Shown here: positions 1 through 59,653 of the stretch, one piece after another
Position numbering within the stretch: position 1 is the first letter of the stretch
Layout: every line of letters starts with the position of its first letter
Assembly: GCA_054601695.1 (NCBI GenBank)
Contig: BAAHQB010000002.1
Span: forward strand, 1,798,001 to 1,862,000
Length of the DNA stretch: 64,000 nucleotides
Direction: 5' to 3'
DNA from: Amorphochlora amoebiformis
Lineage: Eukaryota; Cercozoa; Chlorarachniophyceae
Program-made: the position numbers and the translations under genes
Notes under the pieces: generated by a model
What the model saw: the letters and a program-made list of their open reading frames with translations, nothing else
Told to the model about the DNA's origin: nothing
The model's database searches: none

Positions 1-141
1 AATGTAGTGTAGAACACAAATAAAGTCTAATAAACTTGAATATGTATTGTCTTCAATCCAAATACCTGGGCCCATATTCCTCTCACCCATCTCAAATGGC
101 ATCTGCTTGGTTCTGATAATTGCTATGTACTCTACCCTCAG
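1..141. other. Intron of DNAJC8 upstream of the first visible exon
   Basis: Non-repetitive sequence ending in the acceptor 'taccctcag' at 141. I looked for the start of the J domain here and did not find an exon that fits the family, so I treat it as intron. Confidence 0.5.
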
Positions 142-793
142 GCACCCAGATCCAAAAGCACTTTCGCAAGGTTATGTCTCGGTTTCATGCTAAGTTAAAC
201 AAAACTAACCCCCATTGACACGTGCCAGGTATCCCTACACTGCCACCCCGATAAGGTCCCGGAAGAGATGCGTGATCTAGCCCAGGAGGCCTTCTCAAAG
301 CTTCAAGTGAAGTAGTTTTTCCCTTACCCACAATCGGTGGTATATTAAATCTTTTTGAATGCTAATTTCCGTTCTATGCTGATACGTAGGCGGCGAAGGC
401 GACTCTTACAAATGCCAAGAAGCGACTAGTAGTGAACGAAATGGTGGACGTGGTACTCATGTTATAACGATTACGACAATACAAAAATAAGATCGTGTGC
501 ATATAGATGTATTGAATTTATTCAAGTATAAATATATTATATAAATATATATATATATATATATATAAAATATATGTACATATATATATATATACATGTG
601 AATATGTATATGTATCTATATATATACATACACATATACATATATATATATACTCACGTATATAATATATATATATACATGTGCATTATATATCACATAT
701 ATATATACATATGTATACACATTACGTAGATATATCTATGTAAAATAATATGTATATATATATATATATATATGTATGTATAGTGTGTATGTA

Positions 794-829
<36 letters not shown>

Positions 830-1499
830 ATATACATATTTATATATATATATATATGTTATATGTTACAATGTTTAAATATAGATATACTTAAATGTAA
901 TTATATATATACACATACATATATATATATGTTACACATACAAATATTTATAAATATTCTAGCGCACGTACATGTACAATTTACAAAATTCCAGGCTAAG
1001 CGCCGCGTCTTGAAGGCAAGAGAGGAGAAGGAAAAGCAACGGGCAGCTCAAGAAAAGGTTAGGGATTTCATTCCGATTGGGGTTACTGTTAGAGTTAAGG
1101 GTCACATTTGACCTTGACAGGGTTTGGCAGTGGTTAAGTATGTTGGCGTCCTAGGTAATTAAAAAAGCGTCAATGTGGTCCATATTAACTCAAGTCGAGT
1201 ATATTAGGTGGCTTGGGTTTGGGTGGTTAGGTTAAAACATTCCCGGGAAACGCAAAAAAGTGCTGCGGATAGATTAAGATTAGCCCAGACCGGATAGATT
1301 AAGATCGGTGTAGACCGCCTCGGATAGGCTAAGAATTTGGGTATAGAGTGTGCTTCGGTTATGGTCCAAACGGTTTACACTTAGCTTAAGGTATAATATT
1401 CTAGCGGGCTGGGACGCTGACCTATGGGTTTTGGAATTTGTGCTCATAGAAGCAGTACATAGGCGATAGATGTTGGCTTATACATTTTTCATAGGCATG

Positions 1500-1540
<41 letters not shown>

Positions 1541-1666
1541 GTATATGTATATGTATATATGTATGCAATATATATATATATATAATATATGTATATGTAT
1601 ATGTATATATGTATGCAATATATATATATATACATATATACATATTTATAGTCCACAATACATGCA

Positions 1667-1697
<31 letters not shown>

Positions 1698-2508
1698 GCA
1701 ATATACATACACATTATTAGACTTATTTTCAATTATGTATATATCTAAATGTATACATATACGGTAGTTGGTCAAGCAAAAGGCGCCAACACGCAGTCTC
1801 ACGGATGCAGAAAAATTGCTCAAACTTTTGGCTCGAGATAAAGCTGAGGAGGGTTGAATTTTACATTATACATATATGTTATATTATATATTTTCATATA
1901 TTTACATAGAAATGCATATATCTGTATAATATTAAGTAATATGTGAATAACTACCGCCCACATATTAATGATCCAACCGAAATCATAATTCCACCGTCCA
2001 ACCCTAACCCTAACCTTAATCAGAGGAGAAAAGAAGACAGGAAGATATATTAGCCGCGGGTACCAACCCTAATCTCACTGTCCTACCACATCAGCGTCCA
2101 AAATTCCCCCGCCCGTCATCCCCCGAACCCCTAACTTAAACGCTGACCCTATCCCACTAACGCTAACTCCGACTTCTAGGAGGTCCTGACCCCTTGAAGG
2201 AGGCGGAAAAAGACCCAGAATTCCATAAGGAAATTCGGGCTATGGTAACCAAGGGCTTTGTGGTTAGGGTGGGGTTGGGGGTTTGAGGTTGAGGGTTTGG
2301 GGTTGGGGGTTTGGGGTTGGGGCTAGGAGTGGGTTCGCGATTTAGGGCTGATCTTGGGCTTTAATATTTTAATGGTTTTGATGTTAATAAGGACTACAAT
2401 GTGCACATAGTTTTAATGTATGTATATTTAATAAATATACACCCACAAAAAATAATGTATGACGTATATGTATGTATGTATGTATGTATGCATATGTATA
2501 TACATTTC

Positions 2509-2541
<33 letters not shown>

Positions 2542-2697
2542 GTAGGTATATGTATACATATATATATATATATATATTGTACATAATATATGTATATATG
2601 TATGTACATATACATATATAATATATATAAGGTGAGTTGCATTTTTATATATACTTATATGTATGTATGTATGTATGTATGCATCTGTATACGATAT

Positions 2698-2742
<45 letters not shown>

Positions 2743-2845
2743 GCTAACTCGACTTGTGTAACTAGTCGCGGTATCTACAGATCTAGGGTATGTCTGTAGA
2801 TCGATATCAGTCTATATATATCATACGTAGTATGTAAATGTATAC

Positions 2846-2879
<34 letters not shown>

Positions 2880-3194
2880 TTATATAAATATATGTATATA
2901 TTTACATGTATGTATACATATAGATACATACTCTAAATATATATATATATATATATATATTCTATATAATATATAATATATATATATATGCGTGTGTGCG
3001 TATATATGTTCAATAAGTACAAAATATATTTGTGTATATATAAATGAATAATATACACATAAATTTGAATTATGCATCTAAATATATATATATGATATTA
3101 TAATATATGTATGCATACGTACGCTTATACATATATATATGTATACATACATATAAATATATATATATATATATATATATCAATATATATACAC

Positions 3195-3225
<31 letters not shown>

Positions 3226-3849
3226 AAGGGATGTATTTATATATATATATATATACATAATTATATTATGAATATGTACACGTAAAAGTACATATATATA
3301 TATATATGTATATATGTATATATGTATGTATGTGCATGTAGATGCACAGGTACATGTACATGTATATGTATATATGAAACTGCATGTATATGTATATGTA
3401 TAGGTATATGTATATATATATATATATATGTATATGTATTTGTATGTGTATATGTATAAGTGTATGAATCTATATGTAGATGTATTGTATATGCATGTAT
3501 TTATACACATATATATATATATATATACATACATATGTAATGTATAATGTATATGTATCTGTATCTGTATCTATATCTGTATCTGTATCTGTATCTATAT
3601 CTGCAAATGTATGTATTGTATGCATGTATACATATCTATACACATGTACGAGATTCTGTGACATGTTTTCAGGTTCAGGAGATGATGATAGAGCGCGAGT
3701 GGCGAAAGCGTCAACTGCTCAAGGCTGCTAACGATGCGGAGGTATTGTTATGAACTGTGAGAACATGTGTGATATTTATTTGTATGTACCAACGTCTGGA
3801 CTACCGTTGCGCTAACAATATATAGATAATATATATATAATATAATATA

Positions 3850-3881
<32 letters not shown>

Positions 3882-3908
3882 GTATACACGTCTGTATATA
3901 TATGTATA

Positions 3909-3939
<31 letters not shown>

Positions 3940-3957
3940 TATCACATGATATATATA

Positions 3958-3991
<34 letters not shown>

Positions 3992-5042
3992 TTCACAATA
4001 ATATATGCGTGTTGTCTATGAGTGTATTTCTTATGAAAATTATACGTGTGTCCACGTGCATATGTATGACATATAAATTTTGTATTTCTTACAGCAAAAA
4101 GCGCACACAGAGAAGAAAGAGAAAGTGGACGCGATCATGGTACATGTATATGTGAATGCATGTATGCGTGTATATAATATATGTGTATGTATATATATAT
4201 ATTATATATATATACATACACACATATATATATAAATATGAATGTTATATCTATATATATGTTTTAATACATATGTTTTATGTTTATAATTACCAAAGTA
4301 TTATATTATTAACGTATATCATATATATATATATATATTTCTACAAACAAGTATATATATATATTATATATATATATAATGCATATTTATGTATGAAATC
4401 AAGTTTCTGTATAAATATATACGTATACATGCATATGTAATACAAATAAATTATAATTACATTATATATATATATATATATATACAAATATATAAATATA
4501 TATATATATATATATTATTTCTATAAATACCATACATATAAATTATCCTCACATAGCATAAACGTTACTTTCAGGTGGAAAAGAAGAAGGAGGAGAACTG
4601 GCAAAAGGGTCGTGAGGGGCGGGTGGGCTCATGGCGAGACTTTGTGAAGGTACATCAATAGGATACAATTCACGTGTTATATATTTGCCCGAATGTATAC
4701 CAATATACTGATTTGTATTGAATATATTTATGTATATTGTAAACATGTATATGTATATATTTATGTATTAAATATATATGTATGTAATGTATGTGTGTAT
4801 GTGTATATATATATATATGCTTGTATTGTAGGACATATATATATATATATATATTATGTATACTATGCACATGTAATATCTATGTAATTGTTTATATTCA
4901 TAATATGTACATATATCTAAATGTATGTAAACATTGTAATGTCGAACGTCACAACACACCACAAATACAAAAGCACATATATTAAGTATTTGTGCAAATG
5001 TGATATTCATACATATTCACGTGAATCCAAAATATGTATTCG

Positions 5043-5096
<54 letters not shown>

Positions 5097-5499
5097 ATAT
5101 ATATGTATGTGTATGTATAAATATATATATATATATACATTAAAAGGGCAAAGGTAAGAAGAAGAAGCGAAAGAAATTTAAAGCGTTCAAAAGTGGTTCT
5201 AAGGTTTGTATTTCTTCATGTGTTATTGTACCCCTCCCCTGTTTATTTGTGTCTCTAAATTCATGTATGGGACATCTAAGTATGTATATAAATACATATA
5301 TATATATATATCTGTATATATTGTGTTATATGAAATTCATACTCACATCTATCTCTCTCTTTAAGAAACGATATACATACATATGTATACATATCTATGT
5401 ATATATAGATACATAGATATACATACATAATATATATATATATATATTACATACCTTTGGACTTATATCCATATATGTATATATACAAATATATGTATG

Positions 5500-5530
<31 letters not shown>

Positions 5531-5614
5531 GAGTAAATATATATATATATATATACATATAAATGTATATATATATAGGATATACAAACGGACATTTTAT
5601 ACATGTAAATATAC

Positions 5615-5662
<48 letters not shown>

Positions 5663-5703
5663 GAATTCAAATGTAATATTCATTTAAATGAAAATACACA
5701 TGC

Positions 5704-5742
<39 letters not shown>

Positions 5743-5819
5743 TATGTGTACATGTATATTATACACATACACATATACATACACATATATATGTAAAAAT
5801 ACACATACATGTATACACA

Positions 5820-5871
<52 letters not shown>

Positions 5872-5901
5872 AGCACATGTATATGTAGTATGTATATACA
5901 C

Positions 5902-5959
<58 letters not shown>

Positions 5960-6632
5960 AATATATGTACATGTATTATATGTATATATAATAATTCGTG
6001 CTACATATTTGTATACATTATGCATTTAAGACAGGGAATACAACCATAAGTACATGACATAATGTTACTTTTGTTCGTTATATTTACACAGATGAAACTG
6101 TTGCAAAACCTTAAGGTTTTTTACATTTACACTCATATCCGATATCCATAAAATATTCCAGCTTGAGCAACGTGATGGAGACAGAGACTACATCAAACGG
6201 TACATATGTCTTCATATATAATATAATATATTCCTGCATGTTCATATCTATAATATATATATATATATATTATATATATATACATATATATTGTTTGTGT
6301 ACTTATGATGTACACTATCGAAACACATGATTACATGATTGGCCACGGCATCTTAACAGTATGATATGTGTTTATATGTACATGGTAGATATTATATATA
6401 CATATACACTGCCATGTGGTGATCAAATTCATCTTACCATAGCATCAAGACGGACAAGGTAAAAACCAAGGCCCTGTGAGTCAGAAATGCCAGTCAGCCT
6501 GGAACCCATACAACTATCCAGGGAAATTATACGAGTTATACATGTATGATAATATTATAGATTCATGACGATCTAGACGATGAAGAAGAAATTTATCCAA
6601 ATTATCTTGACTTAATGATACGATCAGTATGA
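142..6632 (+). CDS. DNAJC8: DNAJC8-like spliceosomal J-domain protein (5' partial)
   Basis: Co-chaperone of the DNAJC8/SPF31 family, found in nuclear spliceosomal complexes. Exons: 142-170, 229-306, 390-452, 995-1057, 1768-1852, 2180-2244, 3673-3741, 4095-4139, 4575-4649, 5147-5203, 6092-6115, 6162-6199, then tentatively 6443-6458 and 6561-6632. All phases agree. The J-domain HPD motif (HCHPDK) is at 238-255, followed by '[15 protein letters not shown]'. The diagnostic C-terminal signature is present: '[15 protein letters not shown]' in exon 4575-4649 (DNAJC8 has a WQKNFEESRDGRVDSWRNF-type motif), then a lysine-rich stretch and '[13 protein letters not shown]'. About 260 codons are visible; the family is about 250 aa, and the N-terminus before helix II of the J domain lies left of the window. 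The last two exons (acidic tail, stop TGA at 6630-6632) rest on phase and openness only. The gene converges on MTHFD1. Confidence 0.9.
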
Positions 6633-6906
6633 TAGACCACTGTGTACTATACCTAATATCTAGAACATAGATATTTATATTAGATATAAAATACTAGAAA
6701 TAGCCATATGAAGATGAGTCGACGTGTAGTACCAGAGTAGTTTATGAACATTGGTAGATCGATATCAATTACACACATCTAGTATATGATGACCAATTCA
6801 TAACCTCCAATATTCAATGATGCGGGACTCGGGAGATAACTTCACTAAGCTGGTAACACTGTAGTGCTGTTACTTAGTGTTATCATTATTCTACTATTGG
6901 AAGCTG
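6633..6906. other. Intergenic spacer between convergent DNAJC8 and MTHFD1
   Basis: About 270 bases free of long TA runs, lying between the tentative DNAJC8 stop and the MTHFD1 stop. It should hold both polyadenylation regions, but no classical AATAAA hexamer stands out. It is rich in CTAG/GATC-like short words. Confidence 0.45.
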
Positions 6907-29542
<22,636 letters not shown>

Positions 29543-29683
29543 CTGTATATATGTATATATATTATATTATATATATATATATATATATGTGTATATATGT
29601 ATGTGTATATATGTGCAATTTTCATATTACATACTTTTTTACACATACGTACTTTTTAAATATATGTATAAACATATAATACT

Positions 29684-29714
<31 letters not shown>

Positions 29715-29776
29715 CATATCATATTGTAATATATACACAATATATATATCATATATACACACACATATACATATAT

Positions 29777-29818
<42 letters not shown>

Positions 29819-29868
29819 TATATATATATGTATATATACACACACGCATATTATACATACGTATATAT

Positions 29869-29920
<52 letters not shown>

Positions 29921-30778
29921 TCGCATGTACAAATCTGAATAAATGAAGATCTCAACGAGTACAATTCTGCTTTCCCCCCGCCCCAAAACCATCCCTAAAG
30001 ATTTTCTTCAACATATTATAGATGCATGCATTTATATATACAGCACGTAGTATGACATGTATAAATAAATACACACTTCTAGAAGAATGCGCATAGATAT
30101 ATCTCCAGACACGTATTTCTATCAACCATGGTACAATTCCGCCTTCTCCCCTCCTTCCCCCTCCCTTTGAAGATGTCCAAATCAGATCCCTTGGAAAAAA
30201 ACCATCGAGTCCGACGTCGAACTAGCGGAAATACGCCTGCAAGCTGTCTCCTTGAGGCAGCTCCGACAGTCATCACGTCACTCTGCGTGACCACGTATTT
30301 CTTCCCGCGGGATTCTCCGATATTTACCGGGATTGCCGCCTTGGATTCCGGAATTTCGGCATCCAGGAACCAGATTCAGTGTCGGCGGGGGCACAAGCGT
30401 AAAAAGCATTGTTGGTGCGGACCATTCTAGATAGGAGTCGCTTAGAACTCTTGTAATCGTAGTATTATTAGGTCTTTGGACAATTTGTGTTATTATTGTA
30501 CGATCATGCGCTTTATATTCAATCAGGATGAGATATTGTTATGTCTGAGATGGGTGTAAATTAAGGTGACTGTCATTTTGTTTTCTGGTGTATGTGTGTA
30601 TGTTGTACAGTATGCATGTATCTAAATTTCTATAGAGTTATATTTGTATGACTTAAAAATATAATATTATACATCGCAGATTCATAGTATCATTTAATGT
30701 TATATTTACATTTAACAATTATGCAATATGTACAATGTACATATAAACACATATATGATACATAGATGTATGTATAAT

Positions 30779-30820
<42 letters not shown>

Positions 30821-30841
30821 GTATATATATATATTATATAT

Positions 30842-30906
<65 letters not shown>

Positions 30907-31310
30907 CAACTTAGCTATAGACATTGAATGTATTCACATTATCAGGCTAGCGAGTTTCGAAATACAATACGTACACTCATTATTATAATAATCTAGATAA
31001 AACGCTCAGAATCCACTTGAAAATTAATAATTAAATTTATTAATTTTTTTATAGCATGACAGAATCAACTAATCATACTAGCATAGCGCTAGAACGCTCA
31101 GATCGCACTTTCACAATTTTTTGATAATTTTTTTTTTAAGTAGGGATATATAAAAAGTGTGATTGGAACATCCGCTATCATACTAGACATATCATGATCT
31201 AGGATATTATCAACATCACGGGCTGAGCCCCGCATACATTTTAAATAAATACGGCGGCAATATGAGAGTTAACAGTATTTTTGTGATTATTACTGAATTT
31301 AAAGACTTAC
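29543..31310. other. Region between MTHFD1 and DPH5; start and end exons unresolved
   Basis: Should hold the MTHFD1 promoter and start and the DPH5 terminus. 30079-30430 is free of TA repeat and open on both strands. On the minus strand an Arg-rich frame reaches 'NCTM' at 30127 followed by a GTTGAT donor in phase 0 with the first MTHFD1 exon. On the plus strand a 100-codon frame overlaps it. Neither matches a family I know. 30440-30720 and 30910-31310 are unique AT-rich DNA, and 30790-30905 is TA repeat. Confidence 0.4.
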
Positions 31311-40795
<9,485 letters not shown>

Positions 40796-41926
40796 ACCCT
40801 TCCACGCACGGAACCCCGATGTCGGAGGATGCAGTGGACACGTGTTGGGGATGCCTGTGTCACCCTCTGTGACATTTATCCACGAGGCATAAGGTGATAT
40901 TCCGGTCACCCTAAATGACACTCTATGTCACTCTTTTTTGTCACAAGTGACGACCTACCCTTCGGCCTCTCTTTCCTTCCGAGCCGAAGCAACATATTTT
41001 CCTCCACCCCCACGGCTTTCCAAGAGGCCATGAAAGCAAGCTAAACGCAATTATGGAGTCAGTACTTAGTGTGTGCAAAAGTGAGAGAAGAAATTTGGAG
41101 GGGGAAAGGTTTGTATATTTTTGGCTAGGCTGGTTGCATCCGAGGGGTTGCGGGTGATGGTGGCGTGTCTGAGATTATTTGGACCTAAATTATATCTACC
41201 ATTTCTGTCATTGAGAATTGCATATATTGTGCGCCAGTTTTCATGTCTGTACTACTCATTGTCAACATGGCTCCCAGATCTGCAACCCCTGTCGCATGTA
41301 CACGTACGTATTCATCGTATGAATACATAAACCACATGTTCAGGTGCAAATATGTATGCATATTCTGAAATCAGCCGCCGTGATCTTCGTAGGGTCATCA
41401 CATCACTTGCACACGCTATACGATTTATCCTCAAATGTTTCTCAGGCATCCCGTTGACCAAACTTCACAACATAATCATCATGGCACATTCACAGACATT
41501 CACTCACCGACATTTAAGTATCAACAGCCCATAAATTTGCCATACATGCAGAGCTTAGAGAGTTAAAATCCGTATAAAAGTATTCCAATTATACCAGTTA
41601 CAATTCTTGTGATTCGTGTGTGATGTAATCCTCAGGACTGCCGCTACGCTTCGTTCGGATCTGGTTAGACAATATCGCCAGTGTCCCTTCCGAACTATTG
41701 GCAGTAGTACTAAGATATTTGCTCTCTTTTTGTCACAATTACAAGTCATCATTTTGATTTCACATCTTGTTAGACTCTATAGTTGGGCATCGACTTGATG
41801 TAATGTGCAACTTCCGTGTCTAAACATCATGCGTTGCTACGTGTATAGTATATAACTTTTTGATACACACACACACACACACGCACACATATATATATAT
41901 ATATATATATATGCATGTATATGTGC

Positions 41927-41967
<41 letters not shown>

Positions 41968-42205
41968 TATATTTTCATAAATGCATACATATATAATATA
42001 TGTATATATACACATGTATATATATATATATATGTATTATATACATGTACATAAATATGTAAATTAGATATATATGTATACATGTATATACATATATATA
42101 TATATACGTATATATATATATATATATTATATATATATGAGATATCATATGTATTCATGTTTATATGTATTGGTCGAATTCGAGCTTGAATACTTATATA
42201 TATAC

Positions 42206-42258
<53 letters not shown>

Positions 42259-42514
42259 GTATATGGTGTAGTTCAGTATATGTAGTAGTAAATTGTATAC
42301 ATATGCGTATGCCCTGAGTCATGCCTCGGAGCTATGATATCGATATCATATCATATCGTATGATATCAATGATAGATCATGAGCCTGGCAGATTATCAAG
42401 TTAGGCTACGCTACTGCGTCAGCCGATAGCTAGTTAGCCTAACATGCATACATACAGGCAATGATTATATATATACAAATATATATATATATATATACGA
42501 TATACACTATGATA

Positions 42515-42548
<34 letters not shown>

Positions 42549-42880
42549 ATGTAATATACATATATATATATTTATGGCTAAACATTGGCTATACCTAGAT
42601 ACTAACTAGACTAATCATTGATATACATCAAGAGCTACTGAAGTCTATAAGATAGAGTATAATATTTATATATATTTATATACATAAAATATTATACATA
42701 TATATATATATATATCTAGTAAACATGATTTATTGGAAACGATGAAGCCTTGGATTATCATAATTTACATACTCAACATATGAGCACACGCATAATTTCG
42801 CTCGCCATTCCAGACGCACACCAACTAGACCAACCCGAGAACGAATTGATCAAGCTGAGAAAAATCTACGGACCAAAGTT
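40796..42880. other. Intergenic region upstream of DPH5, downstream of DRC3
   Basis: 40796-41850 is largely unique DNA of ordinary composition with short open frames on both strands (69, 60 and 60 codons plus, 65 minus) that match nothing I recognise. 41870-42250 is TA repeat. 42300-42440 contains nested ATATC/GATAT palindromes. The DPH5 promoter should lie near 40800-41000. No gene is supported. Confidence 0.5.
40858..40951. promoter_or_regulatory. Cluster of TGTCAC/GTGACA sites upstream of DPH5
   Basis: A near-palindrome TGTCACCCTCTGTGACA (40858-40874), then GGTCACC (40904-40910), TGTCAC (40926-40931) and TGTCACAAGTGAC (40939-40951). They lie about 65-155 bases upstream of the DPH5 start. 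A CACGTG core sits at 40839-40844. Regulatory role is inferred from position and symmetry only. Confidence 0.4.
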
Positions 42881-54841
<11,961 letters not shown>

Positions 54842-55021
54842 GACCTATGAACCACGCATATTTCATTAAATTCTCTGAAACCCCATTTAAACCAAATGAA
54901 GGTGGCAAATACCCATCCTTCCTAACTAGCGTTACCTCCTGTCTTCCACTCCTCCTCTTGGGTTCCGAACACGTGTTCTGGGTTCCGGAATAGATCCCTG
55001 CCAACCTAGCAAGAGCAAAGG
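54842..55021. promoter_or_regulatory. 180-base bidirectional promoter of DRC3 and the RIOX-like gene
   Basis: The start codons of the two divergent genes are 180 bases apart and the spacer has no TA repeat. At 54960-54986 a perfect 12-base palindrome GAACACGTGTTC (54967-54978) is flanked on each side by a direct GGGTTCC repeat. The promoter role follows from gene arrangement; the factor is unknown. Confidence 0.6.
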
Positions 55022-55747
55022 ATGCTTGTCGGAGGTTTGCCCTGGCTCTCTTTTGGAGCGGTTTTGTGCCTAGGCGAGGAATTTGAAGGTGGGGAATGTG
55101 TTTGGAAGGACGGACTAGAAGGATTGGTTGCTAGCGCCGAGTTTCGCGACCGAGTGTACCAGGTGGAGCACAGGTGACAGACAATGCGCGTACTGCCTGT
55201 TGGATATGTGCAGGGCCTCCGTGTGCAAGCCTACGCACCAAGATGGAGCCATGTACACTGTCAAATAGAAACCGTGTAAACGGGAGTTTGCGACCCCGCG
55301 AAGTGAAACAAAGGCATTCTGACGGTGATTCCTGACGATGGTGCTCAGGTACTACCCAGGGGCTTTGGAAATCGGCATCCGTACGGAATTGGATGGGGTA
55401 GAGACGGTGAGATATCATGGACCTGTAATATGCGATGTGAGTTCAAGCAGTGCTGGTGATGACTATTTGTTGGTGTTCAGAGGGTGTTTCGCAAGATGGC
55501 AGACTCAAATCGGGGGTTGTTTAAAGTCATAGTCGATGGCAAGCCCACAACTGATCGGTGAGTTAAAGAATATTTACGCATTAGGAGGTTCGTGCTCTCA
55601 CTTTAATGCCGTCCGACGAATTCCACCCGACTACAATAATAAAGATGTTGTACATCGTGTGATTGTGGTCTTTTGGGTCGTATAAATATAATACGTAAAA
55701 AGAATATTCATGGGTAACTATCAGCCGGGGGGCTTGACGTATCGATG

Positions 55748-55805
<58 letters not shown>

Positions 55806-55817
55806 CATATGTGTATT

Positions 55818-55872
<55 letters not shown>

Positions 55873-55881
55873 ATATATTAC

Positions 55882-55914
<33 letters not shown>

Positions 55915-55943
55915 GTGTGTGTGTATATATATACATGTATATA

Positions 55944-55985
<42 letters not shown>

Positions 55986-56034
55986 ATGTATATATATATA
56001 TATAAATACATTCACATAAATATATAATATATAA

Positions 56035-56066
<32 letters not shown>

Positions 56067-56158
56067 ATGTACTGGATGTATGTACCCTATTATGTAAATA
56101 TGCGTACATATAATATATATATATATATATATAAATATCAATATACATATATACACAC

Positions 56159-56189
<31 letters not shown>

Positions 56190-56287
56190 CATAGATATAT
56201 AATATATATATATATACATATATATACATATATATATATATGCATATGTATATATATATATATATATATATATTCACATATGTATCC

Positions 56288-56319
<32 letters not shown>

Positions 56320-56343
56320 AATATATATATATGTATTTTTATG

Positions 56344-56375
<32 letters not shown>

Positions 56376-56713
56376 CACTTTTACACCTACAACCATAACA
56401 AGAAATAGTAATAGTAGTAATGATGCCAACAATAACAATGATGATTTACATTTGGTGTTCGTGCATATTATGCATCAATACACAATTAGGATTAAGAATT
56501 CTGGCGAGATTCCCGAGGTTAGCAAGATGACGCCTATTATCGTCAATACCATGCAGGTCAATACATATATACATATACACACACATATATATATATGCTT
56601 ACATATATTTATATTTTATATATATATATATATATAGATATATATGTATATAAAATATTTTTAACATATATATACATATATTATATATATGTATATGTAT
56701 ATACATTATATAT

Positions 56714-56750
<37 letters not shown>

Positions 56751-56831
56751 TATATATGTATAAAACAATTATTTTTTTCATTAATATACAAATATACATA
56801 TATACATGTATATATATATATAACTATATTT

Positions 56832-56868
<37 letters not shown>

Positions 56869-57058
56869 GTATGCATTTGTATCACCATTATTATCACCAT
56901 CATATCACTTTGGCATTGTTTTATTGCTATTATTATCATATTGCCATTACCACCACAATATCTATAAACATACATACATACACACATACATATTCTGCAT
57001 ACAAAATTACAATATTTTACATGTTAATCTATCTATACAGATACACACACACACACAA

Positions 57059-57108
<50 letters not shown>

Positions 57109-57181
57109 GTATATATTGTGTACAATATATATATATATATATATACATATATATGTGTGTATATATGCATTTGTGTATATG

Positions 57182-57225
<44 letters not shown>

Positions 57226-57329
57226 ACGCCATTACATACTATATCAAGGATGCAGACCCGTCTGTGGGGAGAATTGCCGATACCATCGCACGGCATCTGG
57301 GAATTCGCCCCAATATCAACATGTACTAC

Positions 57330-57369
<40 letters not shown>

Positions 57370-57406
57370 GATACATTTGTGTGTGTTTTTACACACACAC
57401 ACAGAC

Positions 57407-57446
<40 letters not shown>

Positions 57447-57461
57447 TATATATGTATGTAC

Positions 57462-57493
<32 letters not shown>

Positions 57494-57510
57494 ATATGTT
57501 ATACATACAC

Positions 57511-57545
<35 letters not shown>

Positions 57546-57794
57546 ACATATTTTACACACAAGTATATATGTATATATATATAGTAGATGTATATATATG
57601 TAGGTAAATATGTTCTTAATCCATACACACATAATTACATGTAACATATTTACATGTATATTTGTATTTATTATTGTTATTTATTATCTACATCAAAGGT
57701 ACACGTCACCGCCCCACTCGGTCGGACTGACAGCCCACCATGACCCTCAAGATGTCTTTGTCATACAGGTTGCGCATTATACATATATAAATAC

Positions 57795-57844
<50 letters not shown>

Positions 57845-57962
57845 TATATCTATATATATATATTTATTTTTTATATATATTACCATATGTGTACATGTAA
57901 AATTATTATCTATATAAATATAAAAGTATGCATGTTGTATACACACACACACACACACACAC

Positions 57963-58004
<42 letters not shown>

Positions 58005-58773
58005 ATATATATATATGATATACACATATATAAAAATATATATGATTTACACATATATAAAAATGTAAATACGTACATCTATGTATATATATATATATAT
58101 AATATATATACATAAAATTATTTACGAAGACATATATACATGTACTCGTATACACACATCTGGATACCCCAAAAAACAATGCAAAATAATATCCTACCAA
58201 TGTACATCCAATACACAAGCATATGCGCGCCTAAAATATGCCAAATACTATATCAATACCCACTCAATACGCTCAGGTATCGGGATCAAAGACCTGGCTT
58301 GTATGTGACCCCATTGGACCCGGACGGTCACTACCTACACGCGTATCCGACGATCCCTCTCACGATCTGTACTATAGGTCTTGATTTTATGCTCTAGATT
58401 CTCTTGTTCAGGAGATATGCGAAAGAGAGAGTAGAGAGAGAGAGATAAAGGGAAGTTGGCAGAGAGATTACAGAGAGAGAAAAAGATTTATCAGTTTGTT
58501 TTCATCCGTTCCAATGAGAGTTGTATTGTCAAAGATATCAACTCACGGTTATTCATGTTGTGTGTGAAGATATTCTACTAAGGATCTTGAGGGAGCCACG
58601 TGCCGGGAGTATGAGCTGAATATCGGAGATATCTTGTAAGACTTCTTTCTTTTCTCTGAATCATTTTCGTACATTTGTATCTCTGAATCATTTTCGTACG
58701 TTTGCATATGTGTATGCATGAATGTTAATATATAAATTGGAGATGTATATATATATATTATGCATAACATGTG

Positions 58774-58806
<33 letters not shown>

Positions 58807-58905
58807 CACACATATATATATATATATATGTACATTTTTGTATAAATATACATATATTTATATATATATACATATATGTGTGTATGCATACACACACACA
58901 CACAC

Positions 58906-58936
<31 letters not shown>

Positions 58937-59018
58937 TCGAAATATATATTTATTCATGTATTACTTTGCATTTCACTCATAAAACAAATGTATATCTATA
59001 TTATGTATCTATATATAC

Positions 59019-59074
<56 letters not shown>

Positions 59075-59611
59075 AAGTATATTATATATATATATATATA
59101 TATAATATACATAATACATATATTTATATCTACATATATATATATATAATATATGAATTATGTATGAAACATGATGTAATACGTGTTCAATAGAATTGAA
59201 TAGAGTAATATGAAAGAGTATAATATAAATTGATCTAGTGCAATATAACACTACAATAAAAATAAAGTATGACATAATATAACAAAGGAACATAAACATG
59301 GAACAATAATGACGATGATAATGATGATGATATATATATATGTATATATACATAGGCTGAAATATATGGTATTTCTCAGATATATGCCGAGGGGCACCAT
59401 TCATGCCCCGGCTACTCACAAGAATAGTTCGGTGCATCTTACCGTAGGTGACTAAGATATATGTGCTTCTATGAGTGGATGTGTGTTTGTAAAATTAGCA
59501 TTATATATGTATATATATATATATATATGTATACCTGTATATGTATATATGTTATATATACACATATATACATACATATATTAATATATATAATATATAT
59601 ATATGTGTATG

Positions 59612-59653
<42 letters not shown>

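Noticed and set aside
30128-30430. 100-codon plus-strand open frame ending in a Cys/His/Lys-rich segment
   Set aside because: No family match, and an overlapping minus-strand frame is equally open; kept only as part of an unresolved region.
41121-41798. Short open frames upstream of DPH5 on both strands
   Set aside because: 60-69 codons, no recognisable motifs, no consistent splice structure joining them.
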